Origin: Bacteroidota bacterium
GTDB lineage: Bacteria > Bacteroidota > Bacteroidia > Bacteroidales > F082
Assembly (NCBI GenBank): GCA_018816765.1
Contig: JAHIUX010000034.1
Location: forward strand, 1-36,499
Direction: 5' to 3'
DNA: 36,499 nt
Both the position numbers and the translations under genes were made by a program. Each line of letters starts with the position of its first letter. Position 1 is the first letter of the stretch. The notes under the pieces were generated by a model. It ran no database searches, was not told the origin of the DNA, and saw only the letters and a list, made by a program, of their open reading frames with translations. Shown here piece by piece: positions 25,013 to 33,153 of this stretch.

Positions 25013-25023
25013 ATTTGAGGATG

Positions 25024-25053
25024 CAAATGTACAATTTTTTTATTTTGTGTCAA
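25024..25053 (-). promoter_or_regulatory. Promoter of tRNA-Ala
   Basis: Minus strand TTG (25053-25051), 19 bases, then TACATTTG (25031-25024), an exact Bacteroidota -33/-7 pair, 11 bases before the tRNA 5' end. Confidence 0.8.
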
Positions 25054-25060
25054 TAGCTGT

Positions 25061-25096
25061 AAAAAAAAGCCGGCCATGTTTTGCAGGGCCGGCTTT
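25061..25096 (-). terminator. Rho-independent terminator of the EF-G paralog gene
   Basis: On the minus strand AAAGCCGGCC (25096-25087) pairs with GGCCGGCTTT (25075-25066), followed by a run of T to 25061. It lies 16 bases beyond the stop of the EF-G-like gene. Confidence 0.92.
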
Positions 25097-25112
25097 GTGA
25101 AGGAGGTTTAAT

Positions 25113-27248
25113 CTATTCTTCCTCTTTGAGTTTTTCTTCGTATTCTTTGAGCAGCTGTGTCTGTACGTCGCCCGGAACCTGTGCATATTCAGCAAATTTG
25201 AGGCTGAACGAGCCACGGCCTGAGGTGAGGGAGCTCAACGAAGTGGAATATTTGTTCATTTCGGCCAATGGCACCTTAGCGCGGATGATCTGATATTTGT
25301 TGTCAGAATCCATGCCCATGATCACAGCACGACGTCCCTGGAGGTCAGTCATTACGGCACCCATCATGTCTTCGGGCATACGCACCGAAAGGTCGTAAAT
25401 GGGCTCCATGATCTTTGGACCAGCGTTTTTAAATGCAGCGATAAAGGCGAAGCGTCCGGCCAATTTAAACGAAATTTCGTTTGAATCAACCGGGTGCATC
25501 TTGCCGTCATACACATACACAATGATGTCGCGGGCATAAGAGCCGGTGAGCGGGCCTTCTTCGAGGCGCTCCATAATCCCTTTCAGGATGGCAGGCATAA
25601 AGCGTGCATCGATCGAACCGCCCACGATACAGTTGTTGAACAGCAGTTTACCGCCCCAGGGCAGGTTGTGCTCTTCGCGACCCCTAACCGGGAAGTCGGT
25701 CGGGTCTTTGTAACCTTCGACATAGGGCTGAATCATCATGTGAACTTCACCAAACTGACCTGAACCACCTGATTGTTTCTTGTGACGGTAGTCGGCTCTG
25801 GCAGCCTTGGTAATGGTTTCACGGTATGGGATTTTTGGGGCAAAGAATTCAATATCGAGTTTATACACATTGTCGAAATACCATTTGATGGTGTTCACAT
25901 GATATTCGCCCTGGCATTGCAGAATGAGCTGGCGCAACTCGCGCGATAGGCCTGCAATAATGGTCGGGTCGGTACGGTGCATATCCTGCAGAAGACTCCC
26001 GAGCTTTTCGTCGTCGGTGGAGTTAACGGCCTTTACTGCGGTGATAAACACTGGCTCAGGATAGGTGATTGGCACAAAGCCCGCATCGGATGATTTGGGA
26101 TCCATCAGTGAATCATTGGTACGGATTTCCTTCAGCTTGATGGTAACAGCGATATCACCGGCAACAACGCGGTCGATCTTTTCGCGGTTTTTACCATTGA
26201 CGATAAACAACTGCGACACCCTTTCCTTGTTTCCAGAGCGTGGATTAATCAGGTCCTGACCTTCGAAAATTTCACCCCCATAAACCTTGATGAGGGAAAC
26301 TTCGCCAAGGTGCTGTTCGTTGGCCATTTTAAACACAAACAATGCGGCCGGCTCCTTGCTGTTGCAGTGGAACTCTTTGCCTGCGGTAGTTTTTCTGGCT
26401 TTCATCAAATCCGGTGAAGGGCATGAGTGAACGATAAATTCGAGCAGCCGGCTCACACCGATACCATGTTTAACAGCGGTACAGAACACCGGGAATATTC
26501 CTCTGTTGATGAGGCCAAGCCTGATGCCATCGCGTGTTTCTTCGAGTGTGAGGGTGTCGTTTTCGAAATATTTTTCCATGAGGGCTTCATCGCCTTCGGC
26601 TGCATTTTCGATCAGTCGTTGGTGCAATTCTTCGGCCTTGTCCATTTCGTCGGCAGGAATATCCAGCACCTGGGGCTGTCCGCCACCTGATGGAAATTTC
26701 AACAGTTTCATCAGCATCAGGTCGATGACTGAGTCGAAGCCTTCGCCGCCGTTTACCGGATACTGGGCAACAGTGACTTTGTCGCCATAATAGTCTTTCA
26801 GCTGACGCACCACTTCGTCGAAGTTGGCGTTGTGGTGATCGAGGTGATTCACGGCAAAAACAACCGGGCAGGAAGCATTTTCAGCTACACGCCATGCGTT
26901 TTCGGTGGTGGCTTCAACACCGGCCTGTCCGTTAACGGTAAAGATGGCCGTGTCGGCCACATTCACTGAGGAAACGATATCACCGGTAAAATCGCTGAAA
27001 CCGGGGGTGTCGAGGATGTTTATTTTAAGGCCTTCCCAAAGGGTATGCAACAATGAGGAATGCACCGAAATTTGTCTGTCGGTCTCAATCTGGCGATAGT
27101 CCGAAACAGTATTCTTGTCATCGACCGTTCCTTTACGGTTGATCACTTTACCTTCGAACAGCATGCTTTCCGCCAGGGTGGTTTTTCCCGATTTGGCTGC
27201 ACCAATAAGGGCGATGTTTCTAATTTCTTTTGTTTGAAATACCTTCAT
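25113..27248 (-). CDS. Divergent elongation factor G paralog (EF-G2-like)
   Basis: This 711-residue protein is collinear with EF-G over all five domains. The P-loop is GAAKSGKT (16-23), switch II is DTPGF (79-83) and the G4 motif is NHLD (133-136). Canonical EF-G has DTPGH at switch II; here the catalytic histidine is phenylalanine. The switch I RGITI is RQISV and NKxD has become NHxD. It is therefore a paralog, not the housekeeping factor. I recall a Bacteroides EF-G2 reported to drive translocation without GTP hydrolysis and to be needed under carbon limitation; this gene may be its counterpart. The start is the ATG at 27248, with a TACATTTG element upstream and a terminator downstream. Confidence 0.88.
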   Translation of the reverse strand: MKVFQTKEIRNIALIGAAKSGKTTLAESMLFEGKVINRKGTVDDKNTVSDYRQIETDRQISVHSSLLHTLWEGLKINILDTPGFSDFTGDIVSSVNVADTAIFTVNGQAGVEATTENAWRVAENASCPVVFAVNHLDHHNANFDEVVRQLKDYYGDKVTVAQYPVNGGEGFDSVIDLMLMKLLKFPSGGGQPQVLDIPADEMDKAEELHQRLIENAAEGDEALMEKYFENDTLTLEETRDGIRLGLINRGIFPVFCTAVKHGIGVSRLLEFIVHSCPSPDLMKARKTTAGKEFHCNSKEPAALFVFKMANEQHLGEVSLIKVYGGEIFEGQDLINPRSGNKERVSQLFIVNGKNREKIDRVVAGDIAVTIKLKEIRTNDSLMDPKSSDAGFVPITYPEPVFITAVKAVNSTDDEKLGSLLQDMHRTDPTIIAGLSRELRQLILQCQGEYHVNTIKWYFDNVYKLDIEFFAPKIPYRETITKAARADYRHKKQSGGSGQFGEVHMMIQPYVEGYKDPTDFPVRGREEHNLPWGGKLLFNNCIVGGSIDARFMPAILKGIMERLEEGPLTGSYARDIIVYVYDGKMHPVDSNEISFKLAGRFAFIAAFKNAGPKIMEPIYDLSVRMPEDMMGAVMTDLQGRRAVIMGMDSDNKYQIIRAKVPLAEMNKYSTSLSSLTSGRGSFSLKFAEYAQVPGDVQTQLLKEYEEKLKEEE

Positions 27249-27296
27249 ATGTGTAATGATCTGTTAAATTATAACTTATGCCAGAAAACAGGGTGG

Positions 27297-27304
27297 CAAA
27301 TGTA
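27297..27304 (-). promoter_or_regulatory. Putative -7 element of the EF-G paralog gene
   Basis: TACATTTG on the minus strand (27304-27297) fits TAnnTTTG and lies 48 bases before the ATG. No clear TTG was found at the -33 distance, so this is weaker than the tRNA and helicase promoters. Confidence 0.45.
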
Positions 27305-27373
27305 TAAAAATAAGCGCAATTATAAAATGCCGCGAACTAATTTAGACTGAAAACGAATAATAAGCGTGCCTGC

Positions 27374-28348
27374 TCAGATGCTGCTCAGCTGCGCGTGGAT
27401 AGCGTTCCAGCGGGTATCGTCCATTTTGGCGCCCATCACTTCAATCACATTGCCTGCCAGCAAGGAGCCTATTTTGCCCGATTTTTCGAGTGGATAATTG
27501 TTCACCAGGCCATAGATGAATCCTGCTGCATAGAGGTCGCCGGCACCAGTGGTGTCGAGGGCTTTGGCACTGATGGCACCAACCTGTATGAAATCGCTTC
27601 CCGACTTGATCAGGGAGCCTTTTTCACCCACCTTCACAACGGCAATGTGGCACATTTCGGCAAGCACATCGAGGGCTTCGCGCGGACTCCTGCCGGTGAG
27701 AGATTTCGATTCTTCCTCGTTGGCGAAAACCACATCCACATACTGTTTAAGCATTTTCGTCAGAAACTCCTTTTTGCCTTCAACCACGTTGAAGCTGGCC
27801 AGGTCGAGGGCAATCCTCAGTCCGGCTGCCTTGGCCAGTTCAAGGGCTTTGTGGAGCAAGGCTTCGTTTTGAACAAGATAACCTTCCACATAAAAGCAGG
27901 CATATCCCTCAAAGATTTCAGGGCTCAGGTTATCGGCCGAAAGCTCGATGGCGGCGCCAAGGTGGGTGGCAAAGGTGCGTTCACCATCAGGAGAAACCAG
28001 GGCAATGGCAATTCCCGAAGGGGTTGTGCTCTTGTTCAGCAAAGGTTTTATATTGTTGGAAGCCATATCGTTGAAGAAAAAATCGCCGGTTTCATCAGCG
28101 CCCACAGTACCAATGAATGCTGTTTGAACGCCCAGCCTTGCCAGTCCGTGGATGGTGTTGGCTGCCGAACCTCCGGAGGCCATCATCTTGGGCAGCATGG
28201 CTGTGGCTTGCGAAACAGCCATGGATGTTTCGGCATCCACCAGCTGCATACTGCCTTTTGGGAGACTGAGTGAATCGAGCAATGCATCGTTTTCGATGCT
28301 GGTCATGATGTCGACCAGGGCATTGCCCATACCAAGTATTTTTGCCAT
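27374..28348 (-). CDS. PfkB-family carbohydrate/nucleoside kinase, adenosine kinase-like
   Basis: The protein is 324 residues from the ATG at 28348 (MAKILGMGNALVDI). An upstream GTG adding 13 residues would place the promoter inside the coding region and is rejected. PfkB signature 1 is seen as GGSAANTIHGLARLG (near residues 59-73). Signature 2, with the catalytic aspartate, is DTTGAGDLYAAGF (near 265-277). Proteins of this type in Bacteroidota are usually annotated adenosine kinase (adenosine + ATP to AMP + ADP), but ribokinase-like or fructokinase activity cannot be excluded from sequence alone. It is separate from its neighbours. Confidence 0.85.
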   Translation of the reverse strand: MAKILGMGNALVDIMTSIENDALLDSLSLPKGSMQLVDAETSMAVSQATAMLPKMMASGGSAANTIHGLARLGVQTAFIGTVGADETGDFFFNDMASNNIKPLLNKSTTPSGIAIALVSPDGERTFATHLGAAIELSADNLSPEIFEGYACFYVEGYLVQNEALLHKALELAKAAGLRIALDLASFNVVEGKKEFLTKMLKQYVDVVFANEEESKSLTGRSPREALDVLAEMCHIAVVKVGEKGSLIKSGSDFIQVGAISAKALDTTGAGDLYAAGFIYGLVNNYPLEKSGKIGSLLAGNVIEVMGAKMDDTRWNAIHAQLSSI

Positions 28349-28366
28349 AATGTGTAAATTTAGCTG

Positions 28367-28374
28367 CAAAGGTA
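28367..28374 (-). promoter_or_regulatory. Putative -7 element of the PfkB kinase gene
   Basis: TACCTTTG on the minus strand (28374-28367), identical to the helicase -7 element, lies 18 bases before the ATG. The nearest upstream TTG is 24 bases away, longer than the usual 19-21. Confidence 0.55.
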
Positions 28375-28415
28375 GTGAAAAAGCCACAGCTATAAGGACA
28401 ATGCTACCGCCTGTA

Positions 28416-31400
28416 TCAACGTACGATCACCTTGTGAACCTGCTGTCCGGCATTGGTCGAAATGCTTACCACATAAAGGCCCTGAACGGATGCTGGCAGC
28501 TTGATGATGCAAGGCGAGCCATCAAAGGCACAATCGGGGAATGCAGCAGCATAAACAACCGCACCCTGGCTGTTGTATACGCGCACCATCACCGGTCCTT
28601 CCGACAGCTTTGCTGTGAGCAGGAAGGTGCCGTTGTTGGGATTTGGAACAACAGCCCACCTGTCACCGTCATGCTCGTCGATGTTGATGAAACAATCGTT
28701 TCGGATGCCCACGTTAACAAGGCCTGAAGCGGTACATCCGGCAAGGACTCCGACAACCGAGACCGGGCGGCTCGTTCCGGGCATATAATCAGCTCCCGAA
28801 ATGGTGATCTCCTGGGTGGTGTCTCCAGTCGACCAGAAATATTGTGTAAACCCGGTGCCGGCATCCAGGGTCAGGATGTCGTCCGGACAGATCAGCGTAT
28901 CAGCCCCGAGGTCAATCTGTGTGTTGCCACCGAAAACGATCGTTCTGCTTGAGTCAACACTTTTACAGCCGAAGCTGTTTTCGAAGGTGTAATAAATTGT
29001 GTGAACGCCATCGCCTGCAAGTTCCGGACTAAAGGTTGAACCCACAATTCCGTGACCGGTAAACAGACCGCCTTCGGGATCGCCAAAGAGCATGGTAACG
29101 GCATCGTTCAAACAATACACTGCTTGCAGGCCGCTCATGCTGGCCTGCGTCACCGGAAACGTAAGGATGGAGATGGTGTCGGTGGCAAAACAGCCGCTTG
29201 TATTGGTACCAATTACAGCGTAGTCAGCCGATTCCATAGGATATACAGTGATCTCAGCTGTTGTGAGTCCGTTCGACCACAGATATGTATCTGCTCCTTC
29301 TGCTGTCAGTATCACAGGGCTTCCCTGACACACTTCCTGAACGGGCGCAGTAATGCTGACCACAGGCAATTCGTTTACGGTGATCAACAGGCTGTCAGCG
29401 CCGTAGCAGCCATCAACAGTGAATACTTCAACAATGACCCAGGTGTTTTGATGGGGCACATACATCCTGTTCAATCCACTGACACCGGTGGTATCGGAAT
29501 GATCCCAGACGACCACATCAAAGGCACCTCCACCCAGGTTTGATGCCAGCATCCGGATGGTGTCGCCATAGCAAACAGAATCTGATCCTTGCGTAAACGA
29601 AAGCCCGACAAGGGGTGTGGGATTAACGCGAACAAACGCAGTATCGAAAGCAGTGCAACCAAAAGAATTTACTGCCCTGGCCCAGTAATGGTAAGTGGTA
29701 TCGGCTTTGACCGGAGTGACATAACGCGTTTGGGAAGTGTTGCCATCCCACCAGTTAAAGCTGGAAGCACCTGTAGCCGACAGGCTGAGGTTCAGGCTGT
29801 CGCCCAGGCAGAGGGTAGCCTGCTGCGGGCTGACAACGATGCCCGGAACCGCGACCGCAATCAGTCTGATGGAATCGCTGTAGGAACAGTTCTGTGGAGA
29901 AGTCACGGTAAGTTTAACCAAAACAGTTTCGTTCACCACCACATCGATATAGTTGGTGATCACATTGGACAACACGCCATTCAGGTACCAGGCGAACGTA
30001 AAGGAGTTGTTGAAGGGAGCCTGCAGCCTGACGGTGTCGCCACGGCATACATTCAGGTCATTCCCGAATTCGAACACTGGAGTCACAAGGCCAAACACCG
30101 TCAGGGTGTCGGAGCCGGTGCAGTTATCGGGTGAGGTGATTTCGAGTCTGACCGTTGAAGTTGCTTGTACAAGGAAGGTATATGTAGTGTCTGTTACGCC
30201 TGTAAACACATTGTTTTTGAACCAGGCATAGCTGTGTCCTTCGTAATACGGATGACTGAGTGTGAGTGAATCGCCGGTACACCAGTTGATGTCGTTTCCA
30301 AGGTTTACAACAGGCAGCTGCAAGGGGTAAATGGTCACCGAATCCCTGGCGATGCAGGTATTGGGTGTGAGCACTTCGAGCAGCACAGTAACGGTGTCGG
30401 TGACGGGCAGTTGCAGCTGATAGGTGTCTTCAGCAGTGAGCACCCCGTTCAAATACCACAAATACAGATATTCAACATCGGGAGGGCCTTCGAGCAAAAC
30501 AGTGTCGCCAATGCAGACATATTGGTCCGGTCCGAAATCAAACACGGGTGAGGGCATCACCAGAATTTGTATGGTATCGGACGAGACACAGCCGCCGGGC
30601 GTGTTCACTTCCACCCAGTAAGTCGTTGTTTCCATCGGACAGACAGTGATGGATTGTGTGGTGCTGTCGTTGCTCCACAGATAGGTGTATCCGTCACCTG
30701 CGATGGCCGACAGTTCGACGCAATAGCCCTGGCAGATGGTGGTATCTGCACCCAGGCTGAAGCTGCAGTCTTCGCAAAAACCTGGCTCATAAATCACATC
30801 GGGAATGGCGCAAAGCCTGTCTCTGTAAACATTCTTTGTGTCGCCAGCAGGCATCATCTGCACATAATCCATGGCAACCCAGCAGTCAAATTGCGCTTCT
30901 GTTTGTTCGGCAATGCTTACAAATGAATCGGCAAGCACTTCGATGGGATGGATGTAGGTTCCTTCCCACTCCAGGTTGATGAGCGCGTTTTGCTGGCCGA
31001 TGCCTGTGGATGAATTATTGGTTCCTCCATTGATCTGGATATTGGTGATGGTAGCATTTGCGTTTACCACGAGGCTCAGCGGATGAAAGCGCAGGTCCGA
31101 AGGAATCTGGCCATCGAACATGATTACGAGGTTGTTGCCAATGAGTCCATAGTTCACGATGGTGGCATCACGCACGGTGAGATAATCGATCACCTCTTCC
31201 TCGGTGGCCATCCAGAGGTTGTCCTGTCCATCCTTGCCATAGGTAGCGGCGATGGTGTTGAAATCGGAATAAAAGTCGGCCAGAGGATATTGGTTAATCA
31301 ATGAAAGGGTATACACCGTGGTCCAGTAGTTGGCGCCGTTGACACTCAGTGCCAGCATTTGCGACAACAGCTGAGGCAGATTGATGCTTTCTGCCTGCAG

Positions 31401-32138
31401 CCGGAAAAGCGTGTATGGCTGGTTCCATGTGTACGCGTTGACATCGCCTCCGGTATTGCCGAGAATGCCCTGGCCACTCTGGTTCAGCGCAGCCAGATAG
31501 CCCAGGTCGAAGGCGGGTTGCGTCCATGCGGTATTGCCTTGTGGATTGACAAACAGGTTTGTCCTGACGCCTCCCGGAGTGGTTTCGTACAATTTTCGGC
31601 GGATATAGCTTTCGTTGCGCTTGATTGAATAATTGATGACTTCCGGATCGGATGAGTTGTCGCCGCTGAGACCATGGTTGTAGATCGAAAAGTTTTCGCG
31701 GTACATTGAGTCCATCTGCGGCCACGATAAGGCCCCATAGCCATTGCCCGGATTATGGATGTCGGGCCCGTTGTTGCTGTTGAACGAAAACACCGAAGAG
31801 CTGAGCTTGTAGCTGATGTCGGTACCGCAGCCATTGGTGTAGAAAAGGCCCGGGAAGTCGTTGCCCGCTGCCGGGATGCCGGTGAAAAACGGAAATCCAA
31901 TGGTAAACGCATCGGCTATGCCATCGTCGGTGTGGAAGCTGAGGGCAAATTTTTTGTTGTAGCGCAAAGGCGCTTTGGTGACGGTATAGCTTGTTGGAGG
32001 CGTGTTAAAAGAAACCACAACCGAGCTGATACCAACAGCACCGGGAGGAGACTGCGCTCCGGCCTTTGGGGTTGAAAGCATCATGACGATGAAAGCCAAA
32101 GCCACCACGATATGTCCGGTCATGCGGTTCCTTTTCAT
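28416..32138 (-). CDS. T9SS cargo: deacetylase-like domain plus nine Ig-like repeats
   Basis: This is a 1240-residue protein from the ATG at 32138, which opens a signal peptide (MKRNRMTGHIVVALAFIVMM); the longer frame overlaps the upstream PorP/SprF gene and is rejected. The N-terminal about 440 residues resemble a NodB polysaccharide deacetylase: KFALSFHTDDG and later IYNHGLSGDN could supply metal-binding D and H residues. The domain ends YRDRLCAI and EPGFC. About nine Ig-like repeats follow, each opening with CxGDs/t and closing with a second cysteine. The C-terminus is a type A T9SS sorting domain (VVPNPNNGTFLL ... VHKVIVR). It is probably a large surface or secreted glycan-acting or adhesive protein. 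It is the third gene of a T9SS operon. Confidence 0.82.
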   Translation of the reverse strand: MKRNRMTGHIVVALAFIVMMLSTPKAGAQSPPGAVGISSVVVSFNTPPTSYTVTKAPLRYNKKFALSFHTDDGIADAFTIGFPFFTGIPAAGNDFPGLFYTNGCGTDISYKLSSSVFSFNSNNGPDIHNPGNGYGALSWPQMDSMYRENFSIYNHGLSGDNSSDPEVINYSIKRNESYIRRKLYETTPGGVRTNLFVNPQGNTAWTQPAFDLGYLAALNQSGQGILGNTGGDVNAYTWNQPYTLFRLQAESINLPQLLSQMLALSVNGANYWTTVYTLSLINQYPLADFYSDFNTIAATYGKDGQDNLWMATEEEVIDYLTVRDATIVNYGLIGNNLVIMFDGQIPSDLRFHPLSLVVNANATITNIQINGGTNNSSTGIGQQNALINLEWEGTYIHPIEVLADSFVSIAEQTEAQFDCWVAMDYVQMMPAGDTKNVYRDRLCAIPDVIYEPGFCEDCSFSLGADTTICQGYCVELSAIAGDGYTYLWSNDSTTQSITVCPMETTTYWVEVNTPGGCVSSDTIQILVMPSPVFDFGPDQYVCIGDTVLLEGPPDVEYLYLWYLNGVLTAEDTYQLQLPVTDTVTVLLEVLTPNTCIARDSVTIYPLQLPVVNLGNDINWCTGDSLTLSHPYYEGHSYAWFKNNVFTGVTDTTYTFLVQATSTVRLEITSPDNCTGSDTLTVFGLVTPVFEFGNDLNVCRGDTVRLQAPFNNSFTFAWYLNGVLSNVITNYIDVVVNETVLVKLTVTSPQNCSYSDSIRLIAVAVPGIVVSPQQATLCLGDSLNLSLSATGASSFNWWDGNTSQTRYVTPVKADTTYHYWARAVNSFGCTAFDTAFVRVNPTPLVGLSFTQGSDSVCYGDTIRMLASNLGGGAFDVVVWDHSDTTGVSGLNRMYVPHQNTWVIVEVFTVDGCYGADSLLITVNELPVVSITAPVQEVCQGSPVILTAEGADTYLWSNGLTTAEITVYPMESADYAVIGTNTSGCFATDTISILTFPVTQASMSGLQAVYCLNDAVTMLFGDPEGGLFTGHGIVGSTFSPELAGDGVHTIYYTFENSFGCKSVDSSRTIVFGGNTQIDLGADTLICPDDILTLDAGTGFTQYFWSTGDTTQEITISGADYMPGTSRPVSVVGVLAGCTASGLVNVGIRNDCFINIDEHDGDRWAVVPNPNNGTFLLTAKLSEGPVMVRVYNSQGAVVYAAAFPDCAFDGSPCIIKLPASVQGLYVVSISTNAGQQVHKVIVR

Positions 32139-32142
32139 GCTT

Positions 32143-33153
32143 TCATCTTCTCGGTTTATAATTGTCAGGATGGGTCGGATAGGTATTCCTGTTGTAATAA
32201 GCCCCTTTCTTTGCCGGCTTTTTCTTTTTCGCATGCTTTTCGAAGCTGAAATCGCGGTTGCCAAGCACCCTGTAGCCGACGGAAATCTCATGTGCGCCAC
32301 CCGATTTGCTGTTGATGCCACTGAGGCCGATTTCATACAGGTAATTGATCACGAAGTTGCCGGTAAGTTCAAGGCCTGCGCCCAAGGCCAGCGTGCCGCT
32401 GTTGCGGTAAAGGCTTGTCAGCCAAAACCTGTTCTGGAAGATGAGGGTGGCCGACAAATCGATACTCGAGGGATGGTTGGTGGTGCGTCGCCATACAAAG
32501 AAAGGCTGCAGCTGAACCATATCGCTGAGGGTGAAAATCGTTGAGGTGTGAAAGAGGTATTCCTGTTCAAAGGCAAAATTGCCGGAGGCTTCGGCCAGAT
32601 ACGCGTCTTTTGTGCGGAAGAGGGTAGGTACACCAAAGCCAATATTGAACCTGTTCCATTGATAGATCAGGGCAAAACCTGCGTTAAAGTTGGTTTTGTT
32701 CACACGGCTCTTGTCTTTCAACAGGGGATCATCCAGATCGCCGTTGACGCCGCCAACATCGAGTGAGTTCTGGTAGAGATCACCCCATAATCCAAAATTC
32801 AGGAATTGGTTGCTGGCCATCTGCAGGCGGTAGGTATAACTCAGCGAGCCTTTGAAGCGTTGGAAAACATCGGCTTTATCCAACATCAGCTCGCCTCCGA
32901 GCCACATCTTGTCTTCGAAAATGCAGCCATTGCCATTTGCCCTAAAGGTTTTTGGGCTGTTGTCGATGCCTGTCCAGTCCTTGCGATAGTTCAGGAAAAC
33001 CTCGCCTTTCGATAATATTCCTGCCGCGGCAGGATTGAGGGCGTAAGGGTTGAAAACGTATTCGCTTGTCAGAGGAAACTGTTGGGCATCAAGCTTGTAT
33101 GCCGGTATGAGCAGCAGCAATAAGAGATAATATGTCAGTTTATTGATCTTCAT
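32143..33153 (-). CDS. PorP/SprF family T9SS outer-membrane protein
   Basis: This 336-residue protein has a signal peptide (about 1-23, AYKLDAQ) and the family hallmark start FNPYALNPAAAGI, then VFLNYRKDWTGIDNSPKTF, followed by beta strands of an outer-membrane barrel. PorP/SprF proteins are encoded next to, and needed for, secretion or anchoring of type B sorting-domain cargo. Here the gene directly follows such a cargo gene: its ATG shares one base with that gene's TAA stop. The next cargo gene starts four bases after its own end. The basic C-terminal tail (KKKKPAKKG) is longer than I would expect and may be periplasmic. Confidence 0.92.
   Translation of the reverse strand: MKINKLTYYLLLLLLIPAYKLDAQQFPLTSEYVFNPYALNPAAAGILSKGEVFLNYRKDWTGIDNSPKTFRANGNGCIFEDKMWLGGELMLDKADVFQRFKGSLSYTYRLQMASNQFLNFGLWGDLYQNSLDVGGVNGDLDDPLLKDKSRVNKTNFNAGFALIYQWNRFNIGFGVPTLFRTKDAYLAEASGNFAFEQEYLFHTSTIFTLSDMVQLQPFFVWRRTTNHPSSIDLSATLIFQNRFWLTSLYRNSGTLALGAGLELTGNFVINYLYEIGLSGINSKSGGAHEISVGYRVLGNRDFSFEKHAKKKKPAKKGAYYNRNTYPTHPDNYKPRR

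Noticed and set aside
27395-28273. 292-codon frame on the plus strand across the PfkB kinase gene
   Set aside because: It is fully antisense to a gene with both PfkB signatures, has no recognisable domain and no promoter.
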